In this document: one piece after another, positions 24,433 through 33,459 of the stretch
Numbering within the stretch: position 1 is the first letter of the stretch
Layout of the letters: each line of letters begins with the position of its first letter
Source: RUG11237 sp045119215
GTDB lineage: Bacteria > Bacillota > Clostridia > Lachnospirales > Lachnospiraceae
Assembly (NCBI GenBank): GCA_045119215.1
Contig: JBGVDD010000144.1
Location: forward strand, 1 to 45,661
Direction of reading: 5' to 3'
DNA length: 45,661 bases
The notes under the pieces: generated by a model
Told to the model about the DNA's origin: nothing
What the model saw: the letters and a program-made list of their open reading frames with translations, nothing else
Database searches by the model: none
Position numbers and translations under genes: made by a program

Positions 24433-25326
24433 ATGCAGATATTACAGGTGTTGTCCGGACCATTGGTTGGTGGTGTGATTGGGTATTTTACCAATTTTCT
24501 TGCAGTAAAGATGTTGTTTCGTCCACTGTATCCGGTAAAGATAGGAAAGTTCACTCTTCCTTTCACTCCAGGAATCATCCCGAAAAGGAAGGAAAGCTTA
24601 GCAAAGGCAATTGGTGTGGCAGTAGGGGAAAACCTTCTTACAAAAGAGGATATTGTGGAAATCTTTGAAGATGAGAAAGTGAAATCTTCTATTATAGAAG
24701 GGATTTTGGAAAAAGGAAAAAAAGCAATGGATACCACGGTGGAAGGTCTGGCATTGAAGGTGATGACACCACAGAAGCTTGAAGAAAAGAAAGCAGAGCT
24801 AACCAGGGTGATTACCGAAAAAATCAAGACAGAGCTTGTGGATATGGATTTGGGACAGTTGATTGCAAAGGGGGGGAGTGAAGTTTTAAAAGAGAAATTT
24901 CAAGGCGGTATGCTTTCCATGTTTATCAATGATGAATTTATTGCTTCCCTGGCAGAACCCATAGGAAAAGAAGTGGAAAAGTATATTGAAGGCCATGGGG
25001 AAGAGATATTTGAACCGGTGGTGGATAAACAGTTAGGAGCAGTCTTGGAAAAGCAAACCAGTGAAATTGCAGGATTGCTTGGCATGGATAGTAGCAATCT
25101 TTTAAAAGGTATGGATGAGGCCTATGATCGTTTGGTGGGTGAGAATATAGAAAAGCTTTTGGTTCATTTTGATGTGAGTGCTATTGTACAGGAGAAAGTA
25201 CAGGCAATGGATGTGGAAGAATTGGAACGTCTGGTGCTCTCTGTGATGAAAAAAGAACTGGATGTTATTGTGAACTTAGGGGCACTGATAGGATTTGTCA
25301 TAGGAATTGTAAATATTTTCATATAA
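24433..25326 (+). CDS. DUF445 family membrane protein
   Basis: 297 residues. The N-terminal helix and signature GPLVGGVIGYFTNFLAVKMLFRP, then LPFTPGIIPKRKESLAKAIG, identify the DUF445/YheB family. The long middle is helical with amphipathic segments, and a C-terminal membrane helix (LGALIGFVIGIVNIF) ends it. This gives an N-in/C-anchored topology at the membrane. The family occurs in sporulating and other Firmicutes; its role is not clear. The ribosome site AAAGGAGG lies right before ATG 24433. Single-gene unit ending at a strong terminator. Confidence 0.88.
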   Translation: MQILQVLSGPLVGGVIGYFTNFLAVKMLFRPLYPVKIGKFTLPFTPGIIPKRKESLAKAIGVAVGENLLTKEDIVEIFEDEKVKSSIIEGILEKGKKAMDTTVEGLALKVMTPQKLEEKKAELTRVITEKIKTELVDMDLGQLIAKGGSEVLKEKFQGGMLSMFINDEFIASLAEPIGKEVEKYIEGHGEEIFEPVVDKQLGAVLEKQTSEIAGLLGMDSSNLLKGMDEAYDRLVGENIEKLLVHFDVSAIVQEKVQAMDVEELERLVLSVMKKELDVIVNLGALIGFVIGIVNIFI

Positions 25327-25340
25327 TAGGCAACATAGAA

Positions 25341-25385
25341 AAAATAAGACACATCGGGAAAATATCCCGCTGTGTCTTATTTTTT
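25341..25385. terminator. Bidirectional terminator between DUF445 and tetR genes
   Basis: AAAATAAGACACA pairs with TGTGTCTTATTTT, with an inner CGGGA/TCCCG stem. There are T runs on both strands; it overlaps the end of the tetR coding region. Confidence 0.9.
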
Positions 25386-25979
25386 ATGGGAGTTTAGAAT
25401 GTATCGTATTGTGTCGTATAAATCAGGTTTTAATTGCTGAATATTCACCGGTTCGTTGTGTAGTATTGGGCTGTAGATAGAAGCATCTGTCAGTTCTATA
25501 ATCAGAAAAAGCATAATCTCAGGGTCACGGAAGGTAAGGCCTGAGTTCTTAATCATGTCCATATAAATGTCATAGCAGTTGATATCATCTTCAAATGCAG
25601 GTCGGATTAAAGCGTTTTTAAAGACTCCCCAACTTAAGTTTTTTGATAAAAATTCCAACAATGCCTTATCTGAGTTCAGCTGGTCAATAATAAAATCTAC
25701 AATATATATAATCTGGTCATCAAAGGCCAAAGGGGTTGGCAATGCCCTCAGGGCTTCTATAGCGGCAGAAAAAAGCAGGCTGGCTTTGTGGGAAACTAAT
25801 TTATTTCGAATATCATATTTATCTTTAAAATATAAATAGAAGGTACCTTTGGCTACGCCAGCATCTTTTACAATATCAGAGATGGTAGTTTTGTTGATTC
25901 CATTTGTGATGAATAAATGAAATGCTGTATTTAATAAAGACTCTCTTTTCTGTTTTTTGTTTAAATCTAATTTTCCCAT
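25377..25979 (-). CDS. TetR/AcrR-family repressor
   Basis: 200 residues. The N-terminal helix-turn-helix is standard: LLNTAFHLFITNGINKTTIS, then DIVKDAGVAKGTFYLYFKDK (~12-55). The C-terminal ligand and dimer domain is not specific enough to name a ligand. It is divergent from the MMPL exporter gene, and two copies of a TGACCAATGGTCA-like palindrome lie in the shared region. The expected role is repression of the exporter pair and of itself, relieved by an exported or membrane-active molecule. Confidence 0.92.
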   Translation of the reverse strand: MGKLDLNKKQKRESLLNTAFHLFITNGINKTTISDIVKDAGVAKGTFYLYFKDKYDIRNKLVSHKASLLFSAAIEALRALPTPLAFDDQIIYIVDFIIDQLNSDKALLEFLSKNLSWGVFKNALIRPAFEDDINCYDIYMDMIKNSGLTFRDPEIMLFLIIELTDASIYSPILHNEPVNIQQLKPDLYDTIRYILNSHKK

Positions 25980-26058
25980 AAGTCTGTTCCTTTCTTTTAC
26001 AACATATAATAGTTTTATTCTACACCATTATAAAACAAAAATAAAATAAAATATAGTA

Positions 26059-26118
26059 TTGACTATTGGTCATTTTTGAGTTATAACAATAGAAAAAGAA
26101 GAAATGACCAATGGTCAT
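26059..26118 (+). promoter_or_regulatory. MMPL promoter with twin TetR operators
   Basis: -35 TTGACT (26059-26064), 17 bases, -10 TATAAC (26082-26087). Operator 1, TTGACTATTGGTCAT (26059-26073), covers the -35; operator 2, ATGACCAATGGTCAT (26104-26118), is a perfect palindrome ending just before the ribosome site. Centres are 45 bases apart. Confidence 0.8.
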
Positions 26119-26134
26119 AATAAGGAGTGAGCAT

Positions 26135-28213
26135 ATGATTAAATTTGGTAAGAAAATTGTAAAGTTCAAGGTACCTATTTTCATTCTTAGTTTATTGTTA
26201 TTGATTCCGGCGGCAATTGGATATTTAAATACCGGAATTAATTACGATTTATTATCCTATCTGCCAAAGGATATTGAGACAATGAAGGGTCAGGATATCC
26301 TGGTGGATGAATTTGGAACCGGGGCGTTTTCCTTTTATATTGTAGAAGGAAAAACCGAAAAGGAAGTCTCTGCCATTAAGAAAAAAATTGAGGCGGTTCC
26401 TCATGTAGAAAAGGTACTGTGGTATGACTCTGTGGCAGATTTGTCGGTACCTATAAGTGTGATACCAAGTGATATTTATCAGGTGTTTAATTCTGGAGAC
26501 TGTACCATGATGGCGATTATTTTTGATGATACCACATCTTCTGAGTCCACTATGGATGCCATTGCAACCATTCGCCAGTTATCCGATGAAGATTGTTATT
26601 TAAGTGGTATGTCTCCTGTGGTAGTGGACACCAAGATTATCTCTGAGACGGAAACCCCGGTATACGTAGCGATTGCGGCAGTCTTATCAGCGGTTGTCTT
26701 AAGTCTTACCATGGACTCCTTTCTTGTGCCGTTATTGTTTTTACTAACTATAGGAATGTCCATTATTTATAATTTAGGAACAAATATCTTTTTGGGTGAG
26801 ATTTCTTATATCACCCAGGCATTGGCGGCTGTGTTGCAGTTAGGAGTAACGATGGATTATGCAATTTTTTTATGGCATAGTTACCAAGAGCAAAAGGAAA
26901 GATTTGATGGGGATAAGGAGCGGGCAATGTCCCATGCCATTAAGGCAACGATTTCTTCTGTGGTAGGAAGTTCGGTAACTACAGTAGCAGGGTTTATTGC
27001 ACTTTGTTTTATGAGCTTTACGTTAGGTTTGGATTTAGGAATTGTAATGTCTAAGGGTGTGGTATTAGGTGTGATTTCCTGTATCACGATTTTGCCATCT
27101 ATGATACTTATTTTTGATAAGGCAATCACCAGGACAAAACATAAACCAGTGATTCGTAAATTGGAAAAACTGCCAAAGGTTATCTCAAAGTATTACTATG
27201 TATTTTTTCTTATTTTCCTGATAGTTTTGCTTCCGGCATATTACGGAAATTCACATGCACCGGTGTATTATAATATTTCAGACACCCTGCCGGATACGTT
27301 AGATAGTGTAAAAGCAAACAATAAATTATCCGAAAACTTTTCTATGAATTCTACGCATATGGTCTTATTTGACAGCAGTTTGTCGGGAAGAGAAAAACGC
27401 TCCATGATAAAGGAAATGGAGGCGGTGAAAGGAGTAGAGTGGGTACTAGGATATGAAAGTGTGATTGGACCGGGAATACCGGAAAGCTGGATACCTAAGG
27501 AAGTGACTGAGGCTTTAGAGAATGATACCCATGAGGTGTATCTAATTAGTTCTGAATATAAGGTGGCATCAGATGAGGTGAATAAACAGTGTAGCGAATT
27601 AAATGAAATTATAAAAAGCTATGATAAAAAAGCCATGTTAGTTGGAGAGGCACCATGTACCAAGGATTTGATTACCACTACAGATACAGATTTTAAAACC
27701 GTAAGTCTGATATCCATTGCAGCTATTGTAGTGATTATTGCGTTAGTATTTAAATCCATCTCCCTGCCAGTGATTCTAGTGGCGGTGATAGAATTTGCAA
27801 TCTTTATCAATATGGCAGTCCCATATTATACAAATACCGCTATTCCGTTTATTGCATCAGTAGTGATAGGAACCATCCAGCTTGGAGCTACGGTAGATTA
27901 TGCAATTTTAATGACTACACGGTATAAGAAGGAAAGAAAAGGTGGCAAGAGCAAAAAAGAATCCACATTTATTGCACTGGATACCTCTATGATGTCAGTG
28001 GTTGGTAGTGCGTTAAGCTTTTTCTCGGCAACCATTGGTGTGGCACTTTACTCAGACATTGATATGATTAGTGCTATTTGTAAAATGTTATCCCGTGGGG
28101 CGATTATCAGTATGTTTGTGGTGCTTTGTATTCTGCCATCTATGTATATGATTTTTGATAAATTGATTTGTATGACAAGTATTGGGTTTAATCCAAAGAA
28201 AACAGAAGCATAA
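26135..28213 (+). CDS. MMPL/RND-family transporter
   Basis: 692 residues from ATG 26135 (AAGGAG 7 bases before; the in-frame ATG 26111 lies inside the operator). Two halves, each with one helix, a large extracytoplasmic loop and five helices, so about 12 membrane segments. The conserved GVTMDYAIFLWHSY and ATVDYAILMTTRY in helix 4 of each half hold the proton-relay Asp pairs. MMPL proteins use the proton gradient to move lipids or other hydrophobic compounds. It is 36 bases before the heptad-repeat gene; the two probably work as one export or envelope unit under TetR control. Confidence 0.93.
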   Translation: MIKFGKKIVKFKVPIFILSLLLLIPAAIGYLNTGINYDLLSYLPKDIETMKGQDILVDEFGTGAFSFYIVEGKTEKEVSAIKKKIEAVPHVEKVLWYDSVADLSVPISVIPSDIYQVFNSGDCTMMAIIFDDTTSSESTMDAIATIRQLSDEDCYLSGMSPVVVDTKIISETETPVYVAIAAVLSAVVLSLTMDSFLVPLLFLLTIGMSIIYNLGTNIFLGEISYITQALAAVLQLGVTMDYAIFLWHSYQEQKERFDGDKERAMSHAIKATISSVVGSSVTTVAGFIALCFMSFTLGLDLGIVMSKGVVLGVISCITILPSMILIFDKAITRTKHKPVIRKLEKLPKVISKYYYVFFLIFLIVLLPAYYGNSHAPVYYNISDTLPDTLDSVKANNKLSENFSMNSTHMVLFDSSLSGREKRSMIKEMEAVKGVEWVLGYESVIGPGIPESWIPKEVTEALENDTHEVYLISSEYKVASDEVNKQCSELNEIIKSYDKKAMLVGEAPCTKDLITTTDTDFKTVSLISIAAIVVIIALVFKSISLPVILVAVIEFAIFINMAVPYYTNTAIPFIASVVIGTIQLGATVDYAILMTTRYKKERKGGKSKKESTFIALDTSMMSVVGSALSFFSATIGVALYSDIDMISAICKMLSRGAIISMFVVLCILPSMYMIFDKLICMTSIGFNPKKTEA

Positions 28214-28249
28214 AAAATAGAGTAGAGATGAAAACAAGGAGGTAATATC

Positions 28250-31138
28250 ATGAAGAATAGATTATTTAAATCAACCATAGCGTTAACAGCATTATCTTTA
28301 GCAACAGTATCTGGGGCTGGGGGAGCAGTAACCTTGAAAGCAAGTCAAAGCAATGATAAGAAGGAAGAGACAAAGTCTTTGAAATCCAATATGAAATCAG
28401 ATGCCACGGACAAAATTGAAGAGTCAGAAAGCAATGAATTAGTGGAGAAAGTAAAGTCAGTTACTGATAAAAAATCAGAAAATGTAGACAAAGAAGAGAC
28501 AGTATATGTCACAGCAAATGCCGATGGCTCTGCAAAGGAAATTATTGTAAGTGACTGGCTAAAGAATAAGGATTCAGCATCCACCTTGACAGATAAGAGC
28601 AACTTAGAGGATATTGAAAATGTAAAGGGGTATGAGGAATATGTAGAGGATAGAAACGGAAATCTTACCTGGAATGCAGATGGAGCAGATATATATTATC
28701 AAGGCACAACAAATAAAGAGCTTCCAGTCACTATGGACATTACCTACACAGTAGACGGCAAAGAAGTTGAATCCAAGGATATGGCAGGAAAAAGCGGTAA
28801 GGTCACAATGCGCTTTGACTATACCAACCACAGTGTGGAGACAATGCAGGTAGATGGTGAGGAGGTTCGCATTTACACACCTTTCTTAAGCGTAACCGGA
28901 ATGATGCTTTCTGCTGAAAACTTCAAGAATGTAGAAGTGTCAAACGGAAAGGTAATTTCTGATGGAAACAATCTGATTGTTGTGGGAATGGCTATGTCAG
29001 GATTGAAGGAAAGTCTGAATTTGACAAGTGAAATCAACATACCTGATTACGTGGAGGTAACGGCAGATGTGACAGACTTTCAATTGGATACTACAGCAAC
29101 CATAATGACACCGGATTTATTGTCAGCCCTAAATTTGGATTCCATTAATTCTTTGAATGATTTGGAGAATTCCTTAAATGAACTTACCGACTCTGCCAAT
29201 CAGTTAGTAGATGGGACAGGAAGGCTAAGAAATGGTTCTAAAGAATTAAAGGATGGAACATCCAAACTCCTTAGCGGAGCAGGGGAATTAAAGGATGGAA
29301 CCGGGCAGTTGTTTTCAGGAGCAGGAGAACTAAAGGATGGAACCTCACAGTTATTTCGTGGAGCAACAGCATTAAAAGAAGGAACTCAAAGTATGAAAAA
29401 TGGGGCTATTAGTTTAAAGGATGGAACCTCACAGCTTCTTTTGGGGGCAGGAGATTTAAAGGAAGGAACGGAAAGTCTAAAAGGTGGAACAGTAACGTTA
29501 AAGGAAGGAACTTCATCCCTTCTTGCGGGGGCAAAAGAGTTAAAGGGAGGAACACAGAAAGTAGATGCTGGGGCTGGGGAATTAAAGGATGGAGCTGTAG
29601 CTTTAAAAGATGGTGCTACCACCTTAAAAAATGGAACTGCCCAGTTGAAAACGGGAGCATCTTCTTTAAAGGATGGAACTTTGGCATTAAAGAGCGGAGC
29701 ACAACAGTTAGTAAGCGGCAGCACAGAATTATCCCAGGGAACAGCTTCTTTAAAAGAGGGAACTTCACAGCTTGTGACCGGTGCTAAGGATTTATATGAA
29801 GGAACCAAAACATTAAATTCGGGTATTACAACTGCAAAAACGGGTTCGGATCAATTAGTTGCCGGATACGAGGGAACAGATACCCAGCCAGGGGTCATTG
29901 CGGGGGCAACCCAGTTAGCAGCGGGAGCAACACAGCTAGATACAGCAGTGGCAGGACTTTCTGGTGTTGGTGCCAAAGTGGCAGAATTACAAAATGGTTT
30001 GGCAGCAGCAAAAGCTCAGGCCCAGGAGGGAGTGGCTATGGCAAATACATCCATCACTGCATTAGATCAGGCAGTCTCCTCAGGTCAGTTGACGGCAGAA
30101 CAGGCATTGCCTTCTTATCAGGAAGCTTACAAAGGCTTAGGTCAGGCAGAAGGAACCTTAAATACTATCAGTGGGTTAGAACAGCAGTTGGCATCATCAG
30201 GTTTAGACCAATTGGATGTGACAACTTTACAGATCTCAGTTGCACAGTTATCTGCCGGTGCTGCTGCATTGAATAATGGAATTAGCCAGTTATATGCGGG
30301 AACTAAGTCCTTGCAGGCAGGATTAGGTGAAATGGTACAGAAGGTTCCGGCATTAGAAACTGGAGCAGGGGAATTGTCTGCAGGAATCGCCCAGGTAGAT
30401 GCAGGAGCCCAAAACTTAGATACAGGGGCAAATCAGTTGGTCGCAGGAATGACAAGTCTAAACGCAGGAGCTACAACCTTAGATGACGGAGCAGGAGACT
30501 TGCAGAGTGGAATTATCTCGGTAGATGCAGGGGCAGGAACTTTAAAAAATGGAACTGTGACCTTGGCAGATGGTGCAACTTCATTGAAAAATGGAACAAA
30601 AGAATTAGATACAGGAGCAGCAACATTAAAAACAGGAGCAAAGACCTTGGATACAGGGGCCACAGCACTAAAGGATGGAGCAAAGCAGTTAGATGCAGGA
30701 GCAGGTGATTTAAAGAAGGGAATCAAGAGTCTGGATGTAGGGGCAGGAACTTTAAAGAAAGGAGCAGCAGAATTAAATGAAGGAGCAGCAACATTAAAGG
30801 AAGGAAGTGAAAAGCTGAAGACTGGAGCTATTTCTTTATATGATGGCACAGGAAAATTAAAGGACGGAGCTGGAAGCTTAAAGGATGGAGCCGGAAAGGT
30901 AGATGATGGGGTTGTCACATTGTTAGATGGTATTATTACCCTGGATGATGGTATGAACGAATTTGATGAAAAAGGAATTGAGAAGATTTCTAAGGTGTAT
31001 AATGACAATGTGCTTCCTGTTAAAGGCCGTTTTACAGCAATTAAGGAGGCATCTAAGGCTTACAATACCTTTAGTGGAATTGAGGAAGGCAAGAGTGGTA
31101 CCTGTAAGTTTATTTTCACCACAGAAGCAATAAAATAA
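28250..31138 (+). CDS. Large secreted heptad-repeat protein (xxxLxxG repeats, YhgE/Pip-like region)
   Basis: 962 residues. Signal peptide ~1-27 (ending GAGGAVTLKAS), a charged spacer to ~100, and a beta-rich domain ~100-290 (VTMDITYTVDGKEVESKDMA, GKVTMRFDYTN) seen in such proteins. Two blocks of Leu-x-x-Gly heptads follow, ~316-533 and ~670-903, about sixty repeats in all, split by an Ala/Gln-rich coiled coil. The end has no membrane helix or sorting signal, so attachment, if any, is non-covalent or through the partner. The blocks should form long helical rods. Pairing with an MMPL exporter and TetR is recurrent in Firmicutes. Function is unknown; an envelope-spanning adaptor for the transporter is a reasonable guess. 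Confidence 0.88.
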   Translation: MKNRLFKSTIALTALSLATVSGAGGAVTLKASQSNDKKEETKSLKSNMKSDATDKIEESESNELVEKVKSVTDKKSENVDKEETVYVTANADGSAKEIIVSDWLKNKDSASTLTDKSNLEDIENVKGYEEYVEDRNGNLTWNADGADIYYQGTTNKELPVTMDITYTVDGKEVESKDMAGKSGKVTMRFDYTNHSVETMQVDGEEVRIYTPFLSVTGMMLSAENFKNVEVSNGKVISDGNNLIVVGMAMSGLKESLNLTSEINIPDYVEVTADVTDFQLDTTATIMTPDLLSALNLDSINSLNDLENSLNELTDSANQLVDGTGRLRNGSKELKDGTSKLLSGAGELKDGTGQLFSGAGELKDGTSQLFRGATALKEGTQSMKNGAISLKDGTSQLLLGAGDLKEGTESLKGGTVTLKEGTSSLLAGAKELKGGTQKVDAGAGELKDGAVALKDGATTLKNGTAQLKTGASSLKDGTLALKSGAQQLVSGSTELSQGTASLKEGTSQLVTGAKDLYEGTKTLNSGITTAKTGSDQLVAGYEGTDTQPGVIAGATQLAAGATQLDTAVAGLSGVGAKVAELQNGLAAAKAQAQEGVAMANTSITALDQAVSSGQLTAEQALPSYQEAYKGLGQAEGTLNTISGLEQQLASSGLDQLDVTTLQISVAQLSAGAAALNNGISQLYAGTKSLQAGLGEMVQKVPALETGAGELSAGIAQVDAGAQNLDTGANQLVAGMTSLNAGATTLDDGAGDLQSGIISVDAGAGTLKNGTVTLADGATSLKNGTKELDTGAATLKTGAKTLDTGATALKDGAKQLDAGAGDLKKGIKSLDVGAGTLKKGAAELNEGAATLKEGSEKLKTGAISLYDGTGKLKDGAGSLKDGAGKVDDGVVTLLDGIITLDDGMNEFDEKGIEKISKVYNDNVLPVKGRFTAIKEASKAYNTFSGIEEGKSGTCKFIFTTEAIK
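29197..30960 (+). repeat. Degenerate 21-bp coding repeats (heptad-repeat blocks)
   Basis: Units such as TTAAAGGATGGAACC recur in register every 21 bases, or 42 for pairs, in two blocks (about 29197-29850 and 30260-30960). Each encodes an xxxLxxG heptad. Such tracts can change length by slippage or recombination. Confidence 0.85.
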
Positions 31139-31147
31139 TATGTATTC

Positions 31148-31176
31148 TTGAATTTTTTTTTCTCCTTTGGTAGAAT
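31148..31176 (+). promoter_or_regulatory. Promoter of the agrA-agrC genes
   Basis: TTGAAT (31148-31153), 17 bases, TAGAAT (31171-31176), about 45 bases before ATG 31223. Confidence 0.5.
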
Positions 31177-31222
31177 TTGATACTGGTATATAAAAATTAG
31201 TAATAACAGAGGATAAAAGACG

Positions 31223-31942
31223 ATGAAAAAAATTTCTGTTGGAATTTGTGATGATGGAAAAGAACTTTGCTGTGAAATTGAGCAGTTTATTTTAGCATAT
31301 GGAAGAAAGCAGAATCTGGCATTAGATTGTTTTGTCTGGTATTCTGGAGAAGAACTGTGTGATGATTTAAAACAGGGAATACATATTGATATATTGTTTT
31401 TGGATATTGCCTTAATGGAAATGGACGGAGTTGAGGTGGGAAAATATATCCGGAACTGTTTAGATGACAGAGAAATGCAGATTGTATATATATCGGGATA
31501 CCAGGCCTATGCTCAGAGTTTGTTTCAAAATCAGCCCATGGATTTTATACTAAAACCTATTAGTGAACAACAGATTATCGATGCAATGGATTTGGCAGTA
31601 AATATACTGGGAAAGACCAGAAGAGTCTTTTCCTATCACAAGGGGAAGGAATTGTACTATATGCCCTGTAATCAAATTATATATTTTACCAGTGCAGGAA
31701 GAAAAATCAAGATGATAACACAATTGGGGGAGGATGAATTTTACGGCAAAATTGAGGAACTGAAGAATAAACTCCCAGAAGATTTTTTACTGATTCATAA
31801 GTCTTATTATATCAATCGTCGGTGGATTCAAAGATATTCTTATGAGAATATAGAGCTGTTTGATAAAACTATACTTCCTATTGCAAAAGCAAAAAGGAAA
31901 TGCATCAGAGAAACTATGCTGGAGGAAGAGTGGAATGTATAA
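31223..31942 (+). CDS. agrA: LytTR response regulator of the agr locus
   Basis: 239 residues. Receiver ~1-125 with acidic pair D10-D11, phospho-acceptor D61 in DILFLDIALMEMDG, and conserved Lys in FILKPIS. LytTR domain ~138-235 with ELYYMPCNQIIYFTSAGRK and FLLIHKSYYINRRWIQRYS. It should be phosphorylated by the histidine kinase encoded next, which it overlaps by 8 bases. It likely binds direct-repeat sites near the agrD promoter, though I could not pick those sites with certainty. The ribosome site is AGAGGA before ATG 31223. The name agrA is by locus context. Confidence 0.88.
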   Translation: MKKISVGICDDGKELCCEIEQFILAYGRKQNLALDCFVWYSGEELCDDLKQGIHIDILFLDIALMEMDGVEVGKYIRNCLDDREMQIVYISGYQAYAQSLFQNQPMDFILKPISEQQIIDAMDLAVNILGKTRRVFSYHKGKELYYMPCNQIIYFTSAGRKIKMITQLGEDEFYGKIEELKNKLPEDFLLIHKSYYINRRWIQRYSYENIELFDKTILPIAKAKRKCIRETMLEEEWNV

Positions 31943-33173
31943 TTTTATTTTATGTATTGCAGCAAATATTTTTCGTATTTATATTATCCGACAGTTTATG
32001 GGAGTGTTTTATGATACGAAAAGAGAGCAGAAGGGAAAGGAGTTTTTTTGTTATACAGTATATTTTTTGTACACAATAATTCCCTATTTGTTGTTTCACC
32101 AGCCGGTGATTAATTTTGTTACCAATTTTTCTGGTATGCTTGTGCTTACGTTTTTGTACAGTAAATCCGTGAAGAAAAATATTTTTGTGGCCAGCTCCAT
32201 ATATATTGTAAACATTGTATGTGACTGTATTGCAATTCTGCTATTCGTGGATTATAAAGCGGGAAATCAGATTAATGAAATTTTTTCAGTACTTACCGAT
32301 TTGCTTTTCTGGATATGTTATTTTGGAATTGGAAAAGTATTGCAAGGCAAAGAAAAAAGTGAATCCATACATATTCCAGTGATTTTGATTCCTGTGGGAA
32401 GTGTTGGAATTGTAGTGTTGCTGGTTAGTGAAACCATTGACAGTTCCATTAAAATAGTTTTGATTAGTGTGGTATTGTTGCTTATGAATATCTGGTCATT
32501 TCACATATATGGTATCATTTCAGGCTTTTATAAAGAAAGGTATGAAGGAATTCTTTTAAAAAGAGAAGTGGAGGCGTACCAGAAACAAAGGAATATGTTA
32601 GAAGAGACGGAGCTAAGAATTAGTCATATAAGACATGATTTGCGTCATCATATTTGTGAACTGAAAATATTAGCCGGAAACAAAAAATATGAGGAAATCA
32701 TAGAGTATTTGGACAATATGGAGGAAGTAACAGAGTATGGGGGAGACCACACAATTTCTGGAAATCAGGAAATTGACAGTATGATAAATTTCTTAATGGA
32801 TAAAGCAGAAAAAAATCTCAAGGTTGTAAAAAAGAGGATACGAGTCCCTAGTGGTTTACAGCATGCCATGGATACTAATATTATCTTGTCAAATCTTTTG
32901 GAGAATGCAATAGAAGCAGCCATGCAGTCTAAAGAACAATTTTTGGATGTTGTGGTAATTTATCAGCAAGGAGTGTTGAAGATAGCAGTTACCAACAGCT
33001 ATGAAGGTGACTATCGTTATGAAAAGGGGGTGAAAAGAACCACGAAGAAAGAAGGAGACCATCACGGAATAGGATTGCAAAGTGTGGAACGGACGGTGGA
33101 GAAGCATGATGGAGAGATGATGATTGAGACATCGGAAGGAAGGTTTTGTGTCAAAATAATTATGTATATATAA
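31935..33173 (+). CDS. agrC: GHKL-domain sensor histidine kinase (AgrC-like)
   Basis: 412 residues from ATG 31935, which overlaps the regulator gene and has GGAGG 9 bases upstream. About six membrane helices to residue ~205 form the peptide sensor. The kinase core has the acceptor H234 in HIRHDLRHH, then the ATP-binding N box NIILSNLLENAIEAAMQS and HHGIGLQSVERTVEKHDGEM. It should detect the cyclic peptide made from the downstream agrD. A terminator follows it, so agrD-agrB are a separate transcript. Confidence 0.9.
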   Translation: MYNFILCIAANIFRIYIIRQFMGVFYDTKREQKGKEFFCYTVYFLYTIIPYLLFHQPVINFVTNFSGMLVLTFLYSKSVKKNIFVASSIYIVNIVCDCIAILLFVDYKAGNQINEIFSVLTDLLFWICYFGIGKVLQGKEKSESIHIPVILIPVGSVGIVVLLVSETIDSSIKIVLISVVLLLMNIWSFHIYGIISGFYKERYEGILLKREVEAYQKQRNMLEETELRISHIRHDLRHHICELKILAGNKKYEEIIEYLDNMEEVTEYGGDHTISGNQEIDSMINFLMDKAEKNLKVVKKRIRVPSGLQHAMDTNIILSNLLENAIEAAMQSKEQFLDVVVIYQQGVLKIAVTNSYEGDYRYEKGVKRTTKKEGDHHGIGLQSVERTVEKHDGEMMIETSEGRFCVKIIMYI

Positions 33174-33196
33174 AGAAAATATAGAGAAAATACAAG

Positions 33197-33245
33197 AAAA
33201 AGGTAGCAAAAAGGTCGAGTTTTGACAATTTGAGCTACCTTTTTT
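33197..33245 (+). terminator. Terminator between agrC and agrD
   Basis: AAAAAGGTAGC (33197-33207) pairs with GCTACCTTTTT (33234-33244), with the T run at 33240-33245. The sequence after it (TTGACA at 33244, TAGAAT at 33278) may hold the agrD promoter, but the spacing is poor. Confidence 0.75.
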
Positions 33246-33309
33246 GACATGTTACGTTTTTTTGATGAAAAATAGTGTAGAATACTGTTGGGAAAGGAGG
33301 ATGGTTTTT

Positions 33310-33459
33310 ATGAGGAAAGAAAGTAAATCAAAAATACTAAAAAAAGCATTGGTTTCGATGGCAAGAAAGACAGCATCACTTGAGGCTAACACTGCTTGTC
33401 CATTGCTCTCCTATCAGGAAAAGGAACCTGAACAGGTGAAGAAGCTACGTAAGTTTTGA
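33310..33459 (+). CDS. agrD: Cyclic autoinducing peptide precursor (AgrD-like)
   Basis: 49 residues from ATG 33310, which has AAAGGAGG 9 bases upstream; the ATG at 33301 abuts that site and is unlikely. Basic amphipathic leader (MRKESKSKILKKALVSMARK), core around EANTACPLLSYQ with C30, then an acidic-basic tail EKEPEQVKKLRKF as in clostridial AgrD. Maturation by AgrB should join C30 to a residue a few positions later; a five-residue ring C-P-L-L-S is my inference from related peptides. It overlaps agrB by 4 bases. Confidence 0.88.
   Translation: MRKESKSKILKKALVSMARKTASLEANTACPLLSYQEKEPEQVKKLRKF

Noticed and set aside
26111..26134. Upstream ATG as start of the MMPL gene
   Set aside because: It lies inside the second operator and before the AAGGAG ribosome site; ATG 26135 is better placed.
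29386..29808. Long minus-strand open frames opposite the heptad-repeat gene (also 30433-31008)
   Set aside because: Open only because the sense strand is a regular codon repeat; Pro/Phe/Ser-rich nonsense with no ribosome site.
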